Positions 15,471-24,219 of a stretch of 64,000 bases of DNA are shown here, piece after piece. Each line of letters begins with the position of its first letter. Position 1 is the first letter of the stretch. The notes beneath the pieces were generated by a model. It searched no databases. It worked only from the letters and a program-made list of their open reading frames with translations, and was not told the origin of the DNA. The position numbers and the translations under genes were made by a program. The stretch is from Segatella buccae ATCC 33574 (lineage in GTDB: Bacteria; Bacteroidota; Bacteroidia; Bacteroidales; Bacteroidaceae), in the NCBI RefSeq assembly GCF_000184945.1, contig NZ_GL586311.1, positions 1,962,598-2,026,597 of the forward strand, given 5' to 3'.

Positions 15471-16862
15471 ATGAGTAATAATGAAGAAGTGAGCGCCTTT
15501 CAGGTTGTTCACGAGGAGTTTTCTACCCGTGAGGCAATAGAAGAAGCCAAGCGATGCTTGCATTGCAAAGTGCCGTCGTGCGAGAAAGGATGCCCGATAG
15601 GCAATGACATCCGTGATTTCATCCACGAGCTGTCCAAAGGCAACATGGGTGATGCGATGGCCATTATCAACGAAAAGAGTAATCTGCCGGCCATTTGTGG
15701 CCGGGTGTGTCCCCATGAGAAGCAGTGCCAGGGGCATTGTGTGCTCGCCCGCAAGGGCAATCCCATACAAATAGGTAAGATAGAGCAGTTTATTGCCGAC
15801 TTTGATACAAGTATGAATCTCACCCGCGAGAAACTTCCGCAGAAGGATCGGGGTAAGGTGGCGGTTATAGGTAGTGGTCCTGCAGGCCTCACTGTGGCCG
15901 GCGACTTGGCCCGTCAAGGTTTCTCGGTGACCATCTTTGAGGGGCAGGACGAGCCCGGTGGTGTGCTCATGTATGGCATCCCGGAGTATCGGTTGCCCAA
16001 AAAGGTGGTGCGTGCCGAGGTGAAGAAAATCGAGGCGTTGGGAGTGAACTTTGTCTGCAATGCTTTGGTGGGCGAGAACAATGTGACGGTAGACAGCTTG
16101 TTTCGTCAGGGGTTTGATGCCATTTTCATGGGAACCGGTACCGGAGTGCCGCAGAATATGGATTCCACTCCGGGGGCCGACTTGCACGGAGTGAGCCAAA
16201 GCACTTATTTCCTTCACAATGTAAACAGTTTCAATGAAGGAGCCGTCGACCGCAATGTCATTCCTCTGCGCAAAGGCGAAAGGGTGGGTGTTATTGGCGG
16301 TGGCAACGTTGCGATGGATGCAGCCCGCACAGCCATTCGGTTGGGAGCCGACGTGACGGTGCTCTACCGGCGCACACAGGAAGAGATGCCTGCCATACTC
16401 AGCGAGTATGAGGAGGCCGTGAAAGAAGGCGTGAAGTTTGAGTGGGAGACCACCGTGGAGGAGTTCATCAAGGGCAAGAACGGCCGTTTGGGGGCTTGCC
16501 GGGTAAAATCTCCTGCCGGCGAGCGCATAGAAGAATTTCAACGCATCTATCTGGCCATTGGAAGCCGACCCGCCAATCGCATTGTGAGCACCACCGAAGG
16601 GATTGAAGTCGACGAGAAAGGATATGTGAAAGTGCTTGATCGGCCTGTGGGCATGACCACCCGTCGCGGAGTGTTTGCCGGGGGCGATGTTGTGCATCGT
16701 CCGCAGACCGTGGTGCTGGCCATGAAAGCTGCCAAGGAGGTTGCCCAAGGCATTGCCCAGTATGTGGATGCCATTAAGTTGTTGCAAGATGTGGGAGTTG
16801 AACTGAAAGAGGAACCGACAGATATAACCGCCGGTTCCGATGCCGCTTTTGAAAAAAAGTGA
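15471..16862 (+). CDS. GltD/SudA-like NADPH-dependent oxidoreductase
   Basis: 463 residues, the glutamate synthase small-subunit family. The N-terminal domain carries two Cys clusters for 4Fe-4S centres (Cys29, 32, 37, 41 and Cys76, 80, 86, 90). An FAD Rossmann motif GSGPAGL lies at 134-140, an NADPH motif GVIGGGNVAMD near 274-284, and the C-terminal FAGGDVV closes the FAD site. The family moves electrons between NAD(P)H and a partner (GltB, ferredoxin in NfnB/SudA). No gltB or sudB lies next to it here, so it may be the stand-alone homotetrameric type or have a distant partner. Confidence 0.85.
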   Translation: MSNNEEVSAFQVVHEEFSTREAIEEAKRCLHCKVPSCEKGCPIGNDIRDFIHELSKGNMGDAMAIINEKSNLPAICGRVCPHEKQCQGHCVLARKGNPIQIGKIEQFIADFDTSMNLTREKLPQKDRGKVAVIGSGPAGLTVAGDLARQGFSVTIFEGQDEPGGVLMYGIPEYRLPKKVVRAEVKKIEALGVNFVCNALVGENNVTVDSLFRQGFDAIFMGTGTGVPQNMDSTPGADLHGVSQSTYFLHNVNSFNEGAVDRNVIPLRKGERVGVIGGGNVAMDAARTAIRLGADVTVLYRRTQEEMPAILSEYEEAVKEGVKFEWETTVEEFIKGKNGRLGACRVKSPAGERIEEFQRIYLAIGSRPANRIVSTTEGIEVDEKGYVKVLDRPVGMTTRRGVFAGGDVVHRPQTVVLAMKAAKEVAQGIAQYVDAIKLLQDVGVELKEEPTDITAGSDAAFEKK

Positions 16863-16911
16863 TTTTAGTTTAATTCCATTTAATAAATTTGTCGAATACA
16901 ATTCAAACCTT

Positions 16912-16919
16912 TACTTTTG
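16912..16919 (+). promoter_or_regulatory. Bacteroidetes-type promoter upstream of 16945
   Basis: TACTTTTG matches TAnnTTTG; TTTG at 16888-16891 gives a 20-bp spacer. It lies just after the GltD-like gene and fixes the start of the next gene downstream of about 16925. Confidence 0.65.
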
Positions 16920-16944
16920 TCGCAAAATTTTAAATGATTTGGCG

Positions 16945-17589
16945 ATGGGAGTAGCGGGTAGAGGCGTTTTTCTCTTGATGGGGGTGACGATATTTGGGCA
17001 GGCCGACGCACAACGTACATGTGTGGTGGCTGATATGGAGAATCATGTCCCCATCAAGGAGGCGGTCATACATACCAATACGGGCCATTGGGCCCGCACC
17101 GACTATCGGGGCTATTTCGCCATGAAGTATGCTTTCGATTCGGCCAAGGTGTCCAAGCCCGGCTACATTCCGGTCACCATCCATTTGGCCGCACTCCCCG
17201 ATACGGTGTTTTTGCTGCCTGCCGCCCATCAAATAGGTGAGGTGGAGGTGTGGGGGGAGAACCAGCACAATGTCTCTGTGTTTGAAAAGGATGCCGGCAA
17301 TGCAGCTCGCACAGTTCCTCGCCCGGGGGGTATCCAAGGCGACTTCCTTGGATGGATGGATCGTCGTGCCGTGCGCGACCGCAAACATTATAGAAAAGCC
17401 AAGAAGATTATAGCTGAATTGGACAAGGAGACGGGAGATCCCATTGTGGATACTTATCTCCAACAGAAGCGGGCCGATGAGGAACGGAAGCTACAGGCCG
17501 CAGAACAAGAAAAGGCTAAAAAGGAGCGCGAAGCGGCCAAACTTGATGATCTGAAGGCCCGGGAAGAGGCGAAAATAGCCAATCAATGA
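16945..17589 (+). CDS. exported carboxypeptidase-regulatory-like domain protein
   Basis: 214 residues. A signal peptide (1-22, ADA then Q) precedes a CarbopepD_reg_2-like beta domain (about 25-105: repair of VPIKEAVIHTNTG, Y-R-G-Y-F, then D-T-V-F-L-L-P) as found at the N-terminus of TonB-dependent receptors. A linker and a strongly charged K/E/A/D helix (about 165-214) follow, likely a coiled coil. It stops where a receptor barrel would begin, so it is a stand-alone relative. I chose ATG 16945 because longer in-frame starts lie upstream of the predicted transcription start. Confidence 0.7.
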   Translation: MGVAGRGVFLLMGVTIFGQADAQRTCVVADMENHVPIKEAVIHTNTGHWARTDYRGYFAMKYAFDSAKVSKPGYIPVTIHLAALPDTVFLLPAAHQIGEVEVWGENQHNVSVFEKDAGNAARTVPRPGGIQGDFLGWMDRRAVRDRKHYRKAKKIIAELDKETGDPIVDTYLQQKRADEERKLQAAEQEKAKKEREAAKLDDLKAREEAKIANQ

Positions 17590-17633
17590 CGATAAAATAT
17601 GATAATTCGTTTTGTCGTTTGTTCATTTATATG

Positions 17634-17641
17634 TACCTTTG
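17634..17641 (+). promoter_or_regulatory. ffh promoter
   Basis: TACCTTTG with TTTG at 17611-17614 (19-bp spacer); the leader to the ffh ATG is about 20 nt. Confidence 0.7.
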
Positions 17642-17665
17642 CAAACCAAAAGGAATTAGCTAAAT

Positions 17666-19009
17666 ATGTTTGAAAATCTTAGTGACAGACTTGAACGCAG
17701 CTTTAAGATTCTGAAAGGTGAAGGCAAAATAACGGAAATCAACGTTGCCGAAACGATGAAAGACGTGCGCCGGGCATTGCTTGATGCGGACGTTAATTTC
17801 AAAGTGGCAAAGAATTTCACCAATACCGTCAAGGAGAAAGCTTTGGGCATGAATGTGCTCACGGCTGTGAAACCCGGGCAGTTGATGGTGAAGTTGGTGC
17901 ACGACGAGCTTGCCGAACTCATGGGGGGCGAAGATGCGCCGCTTGTGTTGAAGAATCGTCCTGCCATCATTCTGATGAGCGGTCTGCAAGGTTCGGGTAA
18001 GACTACTTTCAGCGGCAAGTTGGCTAATATGCTCAAGACCAAGGAACATAAGAATCCTTTGTTGGTGGCTTGCGATGTTTATCGTCCGGCTGCCATTGAC
18101 CAGTTGAAGGTCGTGGGTGAGCAAGTGGGCGTGCCGGTCTATGCCGAGCCCGACAACAAAGATGTTATTGCCATTGCCGCTAATGCGCTCAAGGAGGCTA
18201 AAGCCAAGAATTATGATGTGGTCATCATCGATACCGCCGGTCGTCTGGCTGTCGATGAGCAGATGATGACTGAGATTTCAAACCTCAAACAGGCTGTCAA
18301 TCCTGACGAAACGCTTTTTGTGGTCGACTCCATGACCGGTCAAGATGCTGTCAACACGGCTAAGGAATTTAACGATCGACTTGATTTCGACGGTGTGGTA
18401 CTTACCAAACTTGATGGTGATACTCGTGGCGGTGCAGCCCTTTCCATTCGGACGGTGGTTACCAAACCGATCAAGTTTATCGGTACCGGCGAGAAGATGG
18501 AGGCTATCGATGTGTTCCATCCGGCCCGTATGGCCGATCGTATTCTCGGTATGGGCGATGTGGTCAGTCTTGTGGAGCGTGCCCAGGAACAGTTTGATGA
18601 AGAGGAAGCCCGGCGCTTGCAGAAGAAGATTCAGAAGAACCAGTTCGACTTTAATGATTTCCTTAACCAGATAGAGCAAATCAAGAAGATGGGTAACCTG
18701 AAAGATTTGGCATCCATGATTCCCGGTGTGGGCAAGGCCATTCGTGATGTAGATATTGATGACAATGCTTTTAAGGGTATTGAAAGCATCATCAAGAGCA
18801 TGACGCCTAAGGAACGTTCCAATCCGGAAATCCTTAACTCCAGTCGTCGGCAGCGCATAGCCAAAGGCTCGGGGATGAATATTCAGGACGTGAACCGGCT
18901 GATCAAGCAGTTCGACCAGACTCGTAAGATGATGAAAATGGTCACCGGTAACAAGATGGCCGGCATGATGGGCCGCATGAAAGGTATGCCCGGTATGCCT
19001 AAGATGTAA
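17666..19009 (+). CDS. ffh: signal recognition particle protein Ffh (SRP54)
   Basis: 447 residues with the complete order N-domain (1-85), GTPase G-domain (about 95-295) and Met-rich M-domain (about 325-447). The P-loop is GLQGSGKT (106-113); DTAGR and TKLDGD supply the other nucleotide-binding motifs. The M-domain ends in a G-M-M-G-R-M-K-G-M-P run. With 4.5S RNA and FtsY it targets membrane proteins co-translationally. It is probably co-transcribed with folD, which begins 36 nt downstream. Confidence 0.97.
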   Translation: MFENLSDRLERSFKILKGEGKITEINVAETMKDVRRALLDADVNFKVAKNFTNTVKEKALGMNVLTAVKPGQLMVKLVHDELAELMGGEDAPLVLKNRPAIILMSGLQGSGKTTFSGKLANMLKTKEHKNPLLVACDVYRPAAIDQLKVVGEQVGVPVYAEPDNKDVIAIAANALKEAKAKNYDVVIIDTAGRLAVDEQMMTEISNLKQAVNPDETLFVVDSMTGQDAVNTAKEFNDRLDFDGVVLTKLDGDTRGGAALSIRTVVTKPIKFIGTGEKMEAIDVFHPARMADRILGMGDVVSLVERAQEQFDEEEARRLQKKIQKNQFDFNDFLNQIEQIKKMGNLKDLASMIPGVGKAIRDVDIDDNAFKGIESIIKSMTPKERSNPEILNSSRRQRIAKGSGMNIQDVNRLIKQFDQTRKMMKMVTGNKMAGMMGRMKGMPGMPKM

Positions 19010-19045
19010 TCGAATTGCTTGTTAAGACAGACAAAGAGACGGAAT

Positions 19046-19924
19046 ATGACACTAATCGACGGTAAGGCAACGGCAAATGTCATCAAGGCGCAGATAGCCG
19101 AAGAAGTGAAGGCTATTGTGGCAGCAGGGGGGAAGCAGCCCCATTTGGCAGCTGTACTTGTGGGCCATGACGGTGGTAGCGAGACTTACGTAAAGAATAA
19201 GGTGATAGCTTGCGAGCAATGTGGGTTTAAGTCTACTCTCATTCGGTTTGAAGATACAGTGACCGAAGAGGAACTGTTGGCTTGTGTAGACCGGCTCAAT
19301 GGCGATGCGGATGTAGACGGATTCATTGTGCAGTTACCCCTGCCCAAGCACATCAATGAGCAACGCATCATTGAAGCCATTGACTATCGGAAAGATGTAG
19401 ATGGTTTCCATCCCATCAATGTGGGACGTATGGCCATCGGACTCCCTTGCTTCATATCTGCCACGCCTTTGGGCATTCTTACTCTTTTGCAGCATTATCA
19501 CGTTGATACTTCAGGCAAGAAGTGTGTCGTGCTTGGCCGTAGTAACATTGTAGGTAAGCCTATGGCGCAACTCATGATGCAGAAGCAATATGGCGATGCC
19601 ACTGTGACTGTGTGCCACAGTCATTCCCGTGACCTGAAAAAAGAGTGCCGTGAGGCCGATATTATCATTGCTGCTATCGGTCGTCCCGACTTTTTGACAG
19701 CCGACATGGTAAAGCCCGGAGCAGTCGTTATCGACGTGGGCACCACGCGTGTTCCTGATGCTACGCGCAAAAGCGGTTTCCGACTCAATGGCGATGTGAA
19801 GTTTAATGAAGTGGCCGAGAAGTGCAGCTTCATCACTCCTGTGCCCGGTGGTGTGGGCCCCATGACCATCTGTTCGCTGATGAAAAATACGTTGGCGGCA
19901 GGTAAGAAGGAATTTTATCAATAA
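19046..19924 (+). CDS. folD: bifunctional methylenetetrahydrofolate dehydrogenase/cyclohydrolase FolD
   Basis: 292 residues. Y-V-K-N-K (with the catalytic Lys) near residue 50, [10 protein letters not shown] near 92, [11 protein letters not shown] near 165 (NADP-binding) and [10 protein letters not shown] near 270 are the family signatures. It interconverts 5,10-methylene- and 10-formyl-tetrahydrofolate for one-carbon supply. The start MTLIDG at 19046 matches the family N-terminus; an in-frame start at 19019 adds nine non-conserved residues. A wobble-paired terminator follows at 19971. Confidence 0.97.
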   Translation: MTLIDGKATANVIKAQIAEEVKAIVAAGGKQPHLAAVLVGHDGGSETYVKNKVIACEQCGFKSTLIRFEDTVTEEELLACVDRLNGDADVDGFIVQLPLPKHINEQRIIEAIDYRKDVDGFHPINVGRMAIGLPCFISATPLGILTLLQHYHVDTSGKKCVVLGRSNIVGKPMAQLMMQKQYGDATVTVCHSHSRDLKKECREADIIIAAIGRPDFLTADMVKPGAVVIDVGTTRVPDATRKSGFRLNGDVKFNEVAEKCSFITPVPGGVGPMTICSLMKNTLAAGKKEFYQ

Positions 19925-19970
19925 GACCTAACAATAAACTTGATTTTTTATAACTCTCTAATTTGTTCGG

Positions 19971-20006
19971 GGGGCTTTTCGCAGTGATGCGGGAAGTCCC
20001 TTTTTT
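19971..20006 (+). terminator. ffh-folD intrinsic terminator
   Basis: GGGGCTTTTCGC (19971-19982) pairs fully, with G-U wobbles, to GCGGGAAGTCCC (19989-20000) across a 6-nt loop and is followed by six T. Confidence 0.75.
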
Positions 20007-20102
20007 CTGTCTTTATTTTTTTGTTAAGGCCGGTACGACCTCTATACTGATGCAGTGGGAGTTCTTTTTTTCTGTCTGTACTTACTTTCTCAAGGCAGCC
20101 GG
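19985..20102 (+). repeat. imperfect tandem duplication of about 50 bp
   Basis: Segment 19985-20033 (TGATGC, G-rich, T run, CTGTCT, AAGGC, CGG) recurs at 20048-20102 with the same order of blocks. The first copy includes the right arm and T run of the folD terminator. The gap 19925-20288 otherwise holds the SDR promoter and no gene. Confidence 0.5.
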
Positions 20103-20215
20103 AAGCACCCTGTCGTCTTGTTTTAGAGATAGGGTGTGGCGATGGTGCAAATAGAAATTATGAGGGTTGCCTTAACTTTTTTATCGTAAAGAAGCGAAAT
20201 ATCAAAAAAAACATG

Positions 20216-20223
20216 TAAGTTTG
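20216..20223 (+). promoter_or_regulatory. -7 element for the SDR gene
   Basis: TAAGTTTG matches TAnnTTTG; a clear -33 TTTG is not seen at 19-20 bp. Predicted leader about 60 nt. Confidence 0.5.
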
Positions 20224-20288
20224 TGCAATCAGGAACCTTGGAGTATGCCTGTAATGAGTCTTTTACCATTTTAATGACCGTCATGATT

Positions 20289-21020
20289 ATGAAGCATGCA
20301 ATAGTTATCGGAGCCAGTAGTGGCATTGGGCGTGAAGTGGTTTTGCGCCTTATAGAAGAAGGTTGGAACGTGGGCATAGCCGCTCGTCGTCAAGCACTTT
20401 TGGAAGAATTGCGCTCGAAAGCACCGGAGACGGTGACATGTCGGGAGATAGATGTCTGTAAAGACACCGCGCCGGAAGTGCTACAGGAGTTGATTGCTGA
20501 GACGGGAGGAATGGAGCTGTTCTTCTATGCTTCCGGCATAGGCCGTAAGAATGTGGATTTGGAACCGGGCATAGAACTGTCTACCGTGGCTACCAATGGC
20601 CTGGGATTCGTTCGGATGGTTGGAGAAGCCTACCGCTATTTCAGTCGGCATGGCGGTGGACATATTGTCTGCATTACAAGCGTGGCAGGGACAAAAGGAT
20701 TGGGTATGGCCCCAAGTTATAGTGCCACAAAAGCCATGCAGAGCACCTATCTGCAAGCACTTGAGCAACAAGCCGCTTTTCGTCATTTAAATATTCGGGT
20801 GACCGACATCCGCCCCGGATTTGTCGATACAGAATTGTTGCGTGGAGACGCACACTATCCGCTCCTGATGAATACAGAAAGCGTTGCCGATGAAATCATG
20901 GATGCCATTCGCCACCGGCGTCACGTTTGGATTATCGACTGGCGTTGGCGCATTGTCACTGCACTCTGGCGCAGGCTCCCACGCTGGGTTTGGCGCAACT
21001 TGAGAGTGGCAATCAAATGA
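20289..21020 (+). CDS. short-chain dehydrogenase/reductase with Trp/Arg-rich C-terminal tail
   Basis: 243 residues of the classical SDR family: an N-terminal cofactor motif GASSGIG (residues 8-14), an R-R after the second strand suggesting NADPH preference, the active-site Ser in CITSVAG and the YSATK pair (Tyr/Lys). The last 30 residues are unusual, with about seven Trp and many Arg, resembling an amphipathic membrane-binding helix. The start chosen is the ATG immediately before the Rossmann strand; longer in-frame starts (20274, 20223) lack conserved sequence. Monocistronic. Substrate unknown. Confidence 0.82.
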   Translation: MKHAIVIGASSGIGREVVLRLIEEGWNVGIAARRQALLEELRSKAPETVTCREIDVCKDTAPEVLQELIAETGGMELFFYASGIGRKNVDLEPGIELSTVATNGLGFVRMVGEAYRYFSRHGGGHIVCITSVAGTKGLGMAPSYSATKAMQSTYLQALEQQAAFRHLNIRVTDIRPGFVDTELLRGDAHYPLLMNTESVADEIMDAIRHRRHVWIIDWRWRIVTALWRRLPRWVWRNLRVAIK

Positions 21021-21135
21021 TTTTCCTTCTCGAATTGACAGTTCGTTACAAACATTTTTGGGCGCGTCAGGTAAATTTCTGGCGGGTTTTATTTTAGTTT
21101 TTTATTTTACCGTTTTATAATCGGAATATTTTACT

Positions 21136-21143
21136 TATATTTG
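21136..21143 (+). promoter_or_regulatory. sucCD promoter (-7)
   Basis: TATATTTG matches the -7 consensus, about 38 nt before the sucC ATG, in an AT-rich stretch. Confidence 0.6.
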
Positions 21144-21180
21144 CACGTAGAACAATACACAACTATAAAATTGTCAGACT

Positions 21181-22314
21181 ATGAAAGTTCATGAGTATCA
21201 AGCAAAAGGATTTTTTGCGAGTTATGGCCTGCCCGTTGACAACAGTATTCTCTGCTTCACGCCCGATGAAGCGGTAGCGGCATATAAGAAGCTGGGCGTG
21301 GAACGGGCTGTGGTAAAGGCCCAGGTGCACACCGGAGGCCGGGGAAAGGCCGGCGGTGTGAAACTTGCAGGCAGTGAAACGGAGGTGAGAGTATGTGCCG
21401 AAGCCATACTGAGAATGAATATTAAAGGATTTACCGTAGACAGAGTCCTTGTAGGCGAGGCTGTGGATATCGCCGCAGAATATTATGTGAGTATTGTCAT
21501 CGACCGCAAGTCCAAAACGGCCATCTTGATGTTGAGCCGTGAAGGGGGCATGGACATCGAGGCCGTGGCCAAGGAGACACCGGAAAAGATTTTCAAGATA
21601 GCCATTGATCCCACCATCGGGCTTGCCGACTTCAAGGCGCGTGAAGCCGCTCTGAAACTCTTTGACGACATGGCGCAGGTGAAACAAGCCATACCATTAT
21701 TTCAAAAACTCTATCAACTCTTCGTAGAGAAAGACGCATCACTGGCCGAAATCAATCCGCTTGTAAAACTCAAGGACGGTTCGTTGAAGGCTATTGATGC
21801 CAAAATGACTTTCGATGACAATGCCCTCTACCGTCATCCGGATATATCGGCCATGTTTGAACCCACAGAGGAGGAAAAGAAAGAGCATGAAGCCAAGGAG
21901 AAAGGTTTCAGCTATGTGAATCTCGGTGGCGAAATTGGCTGTATGGTCAATGGTGCCGGGCTGGCTATGGCCACCATGGACATGATAAAGCTTTATGGTG
22001 GAAACCCTGCTAATTTCCTTGATATTGGTGGCAGTTCCAACCCACAGAAAATCGTGGAGGCCATGAAATTGCTGTTGGCCGACAAGCATGTGAAGGTGGT
22101 GCTCATCAACATCTTTGGCGGTATCACACGTTGCGACGATGTGGCCAAGGGGTTGATAGAGGCCTTTAAGGAAATCAAAACTGACATGCCGATTGTGATT
22201 CGGCTCACGGGAACCAATGAAGCCGAAGGGCGAGAACTGCTCAAGGGCACGGCTTTCCATGTGGCAGCAACTATGAGCGAGGCCGGTAGAAAGGCTGTGG
22301 AGTTGGCCAAATAG
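21181..22314 (+). CDS. sucC: succinyl-CoA synthetase beta subunit
   Basis: 377 residues. An ATP-grasp domain with GGRGKAGGVK (near residue 43-52), the metal/nucleotide region E-I-N-P-L and the C-terminal CoA-ligase domain with GGEIGCMVNGAGLAM (about 243) and FLDIGG are all present. With SucD it interconverts succinyl-CoA and succinate with nucleotide phosphorylation; in Bacteroidales it serves the fumarate-succinate-propionate branch. SucD follows 58 nt downstream, so the two form an operon from the promoter at 21136. Confidence 0.97.
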   Translation: MKVHEYQAKGFFASYGLPVDNSILCFTPDEAVAAYKKLGVERAVVKAQVHTGGRGKAGGVKLAGSETEVRVCAEAILRMNIKGFTVDRVLVGEAVDIAAEYYVSIVIDRKSKTAILMLSREGGMDIEAVAKETPEKIFKIAIDPTIGLADFKAREAALKLFDDMAQVKQAIPLFQKLYQLFVEKDASLAEINPLVKLKDGSLKAIDAKMTFDDNALYRHPDISAMFEPTEEEKKEHEAKEKGFSYVNLGGEIGCMVNGAGLAMATMDMIKLYGGNPANFLDIGGSSNPQKIVEAMKLLLADKHVKVVLINIFGGITRCDDVAKGLIEAFKEIKTDMPIVIRLTGTNEAEGRELLKGTAFHVAATMSEAGRKAVELAK

Positions 22315-22372
22315 GGTGACAAATCTATGAAATGGTTGATGAAAAGTTCAACGAATAACAAGAACGAATAAT

Positions 22373-23245
22373 ATGAGTATCCTTATCAATAAAAATACGC
22401 GACTGATTGTGCAAGGCATCACAGGGCGCGACGGCAGTTTTCATGCCACCAAGATGAAAGAGTATGGTACCAATGTCGTAGGTGGGACATCCCCCGGAAA
22501 AGCCGGACAGGAAGTGAGCGGTATACCGGTTTTCAACACCGTGAGAGATGCGGTGGAAGCTACGCAAGCCAACACTTCCGTTATCTTCGTGCCGGCACCT
22601 TTTGCCAAAGATGCCATGATGGAAGCAGCTGATGCCGGCATCAATCTCATCATCTGTATCACGGAGGGTGTGCCCACGCTTGATGTGGTGCAGGCCTACA
22701 ACTATATCAGGCAGAAGGGCGCCAATCTCATAGGCCCCAACTGCCCGGGATTGATTTCACCCGAGGAGAGTATGGCGGGCATTATGCCCACCGGTATCTT
22801 CAAGAAGGGGCGCACGGGCGTGATAAGCCGTAGTGGCACACTGACCTACGAGGTGGTTTACAACCTCACGCAAAGCGGTCTGGGGCAGTCCACCGCCGTG
22901 GGAGTTGGGGGAGACCCTATCGTGGGCCTCTACTTCCAAGACCTTTTGGAGATGTTTGAGAAAGATGCCGAAACCGACAGTATTGCCATCATCGGTGAAA
23001 TAGGTGGCGACGCCGAAGAGCGTGCTGCCGCCTATATCAAGGCTCATGTGACCAAACCTGTTGTGGCTTTCATTTCCGGGCGTGAAGCTCCGAAGGGCAA
23101 ACAGATGGGGCACGCCGGTGCCATCATTTCAAGCGGTTCGGGCACGGCGAAAGAGAAAGTGGCTGCTTTTGAGGCTGTCGGCATTCCCGTGGCACGGGAA
23201 ACTGCCGAGATTCCGGCCTTGTTGAAAGCCCGGTTGGAGAAGTGA
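22373..23245 (+). CDS. sucD: succinyl-CoA synthetase alpha subunit
   Basis: 290 residues with the CoA-binding Rossmann domain ([11 protein letters not shown] near residue 14, GGTSPGKAG near 35) and the ligase domain with [10 protein letters not shown] and GHAGAII, where the His is the phosphorylated catalytic residue. Partner of SucC, co-transcribed. A long terminator hairpin follows at 23286. Confidence 0.97.
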   Translation: MSILINKNTRLIVQGITGRDGSFHATKMKEYGTNVVGGTSPGKAGQEVSGIPVFNTVRDAVEATQANTSVIFVPAPFAKDAMMEAADAGINLIICITEGVPTLDVVQAYNYIRQKGANLIGPNCPGLISPEESMAGIMPTGIFKKGRTGVISRSGTLTYEVVYNLTQSGLGQSTAVGVGGDPIVGLYFQDLLEMFEKDAETDSIAIIGEIGGDAEERAAAYIKAHVTKPVVAFISGREAPKGKQMGHAGAIISSGSGTAKEKVAAFEAVGIPVARETAEIPALLKARLEK

Positions 23246-23285
23246 CAGGTATATAAAGTGTCTGTCATTAGACGATGTTACGTCA

Positions 23286-23330
23286 AAAGGGAGAAAGTTC
23301 CGGCTAAAAACCGGAGCTTTCTCCCTTTCT
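23286..23330 (+). terminator. sucCD terminator with 18-bp stem
   Basis: Arms 23286-23303 and 23311-23328 pair over 18 bp with one G-U wobble around the loop CTAAAAA, ending in CCCTTTCT. It could also stop minus-strand readthrough (TTTTG on the other side). Confidence 0.75.
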
Positions 23331-23383
23331 CCATTGTGCCAAATTGCAGTGTCATCCCTTTGCAGAAAGAATATCGCGAGGCT

Positions 23384-23493
23384 CTTTTCGGTTTTGTGCA
23401 AGGCCATTGCACCATCCGTGCAGAGCCCATGCACGAGTGGAGCGGCAGCCATGCACAAAGTGTGCAGAGGCTCCGCACCATTTTTATGGTTGC
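23384..23493. repeat. 22-nt unit array, locus A
   Basis: In the 398-bp gap between sucD and cobC, 22-nt units begin at 23406, 23428, 23450 and 23472 after a half unit ending at 23405. Each good unit has TGCAC at its positions 3-7 and usually GTGC at 13-16. The fourth keeps only the GCAC half. Related arrays are at 38765-38875 and 48003-48100. There is no spacer sequence and no ORF that follows the period. Confidence 0.65.
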
Positions 23494-23643
23494 CTGCCGA
23501 TAGTTTGGTTTTTGCCCACCGATGCCTCCAATGGGGGAAGGTCGGAGTGTCAGGGAGACATGCCGGCTCATGTTGCAGGGTGTCGGGGGCATGCAACCTT
23601 CCTACACACGGAATATGTCTGCCACCTGCCGGTCTGTCAACTC

Positions 23644-24204
23644 CTATATCTCGATATTTTCAATGCCTCCGTAGTCCGTAAGGTTTTCGAAGGCGTTTTC
23701 TTTCTTGAAAAGTCCGCCATAGATGCCGGCGCAGATGAGTACACCTCCGTGGGCGAAGATGGCCACATGGCGGTATGGCTTGTTTTTCAGTTCGTCCAGA
23801 AACTCTGCCACGCGGGCATACATGATAGGAAAACTCTCACCCCCCGTGGCTGCAAGGTGCATGTAGTCATTATACCAGTCGAGGATGTGAGGATCCACTT
23901 TCGCGATGTCGTCGTAGAGTCTCATCTCCCAGTCGCCCATGTTCATTTCCTTTAGTCGGTCGTCTACGAGCGGGGAAGGGTAGCCGCAGAAAGCAGCCAG
24001 TTTGCGGGCGCGGGTGAGGGGTGAAGAGTACACACGGTCGAAATCGGCAAGGTGCAAGGGGGACTCCCGGAGTTGTCGGTCAAGATTTTTCCGGGTCGTG
24101 GCAGCCTCTTCCTCAAAGGTCTCAGCCAGAGGCACATCGCTCCAGCCATAGCAGGTTCCTTTGGGTACACCTACGCGAGTGTGTCTTATCAATGTCACTT
24201 TCAT
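23644..24204 (-). CDS. cobC: alpha-ribazole phosphatase / histidine phosphatase family
   Basis: 186 residues of the phosphoglycerate-mutase-like histidine phosphatase family: phospho-accepting RHTR (His8), SSPLTRA with a catalytic Arg (near residue 60), the acid E-M-N-M-G-D-W-E (near 86) and FAHGG (second His, near 150). CobC removes the phosphate of alpha-ribazole-5'-phosphate. The last gene of cobU-cobT-cobS-cobC, 15 nt after cobS, which supports the specific role over a general phosphatase. Confidence 0.88.
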   Translation of the reverse strand: MKVTLIRHTRVGVPKGTCYGWSDVPLAETFEEEAATTRKNLDRQLRESPLHLADFDRVYSSPLTRARKLAAFCGYPSPLVDDRLKEMNMGDWEMRLYDDIAKVDPHILDWYNDYMHLAATGGESFPIMYARVAEFLDELKNKPYRHVAIFAHGGVLICAGIYGGLFKKENAFENLTDYGGIENIEI

Positions 24205-24219
24205 AGTTTTCTGTCTTGT

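Noticed and set aside
23258-23955. Short plus-strand open frames between sucD and into cobC
   Set aside because: They read through a terminator and the 22-nt array or lie antisense to cobC; the period of 22 is not a multiple of three, so no repeat peptide is encoded.
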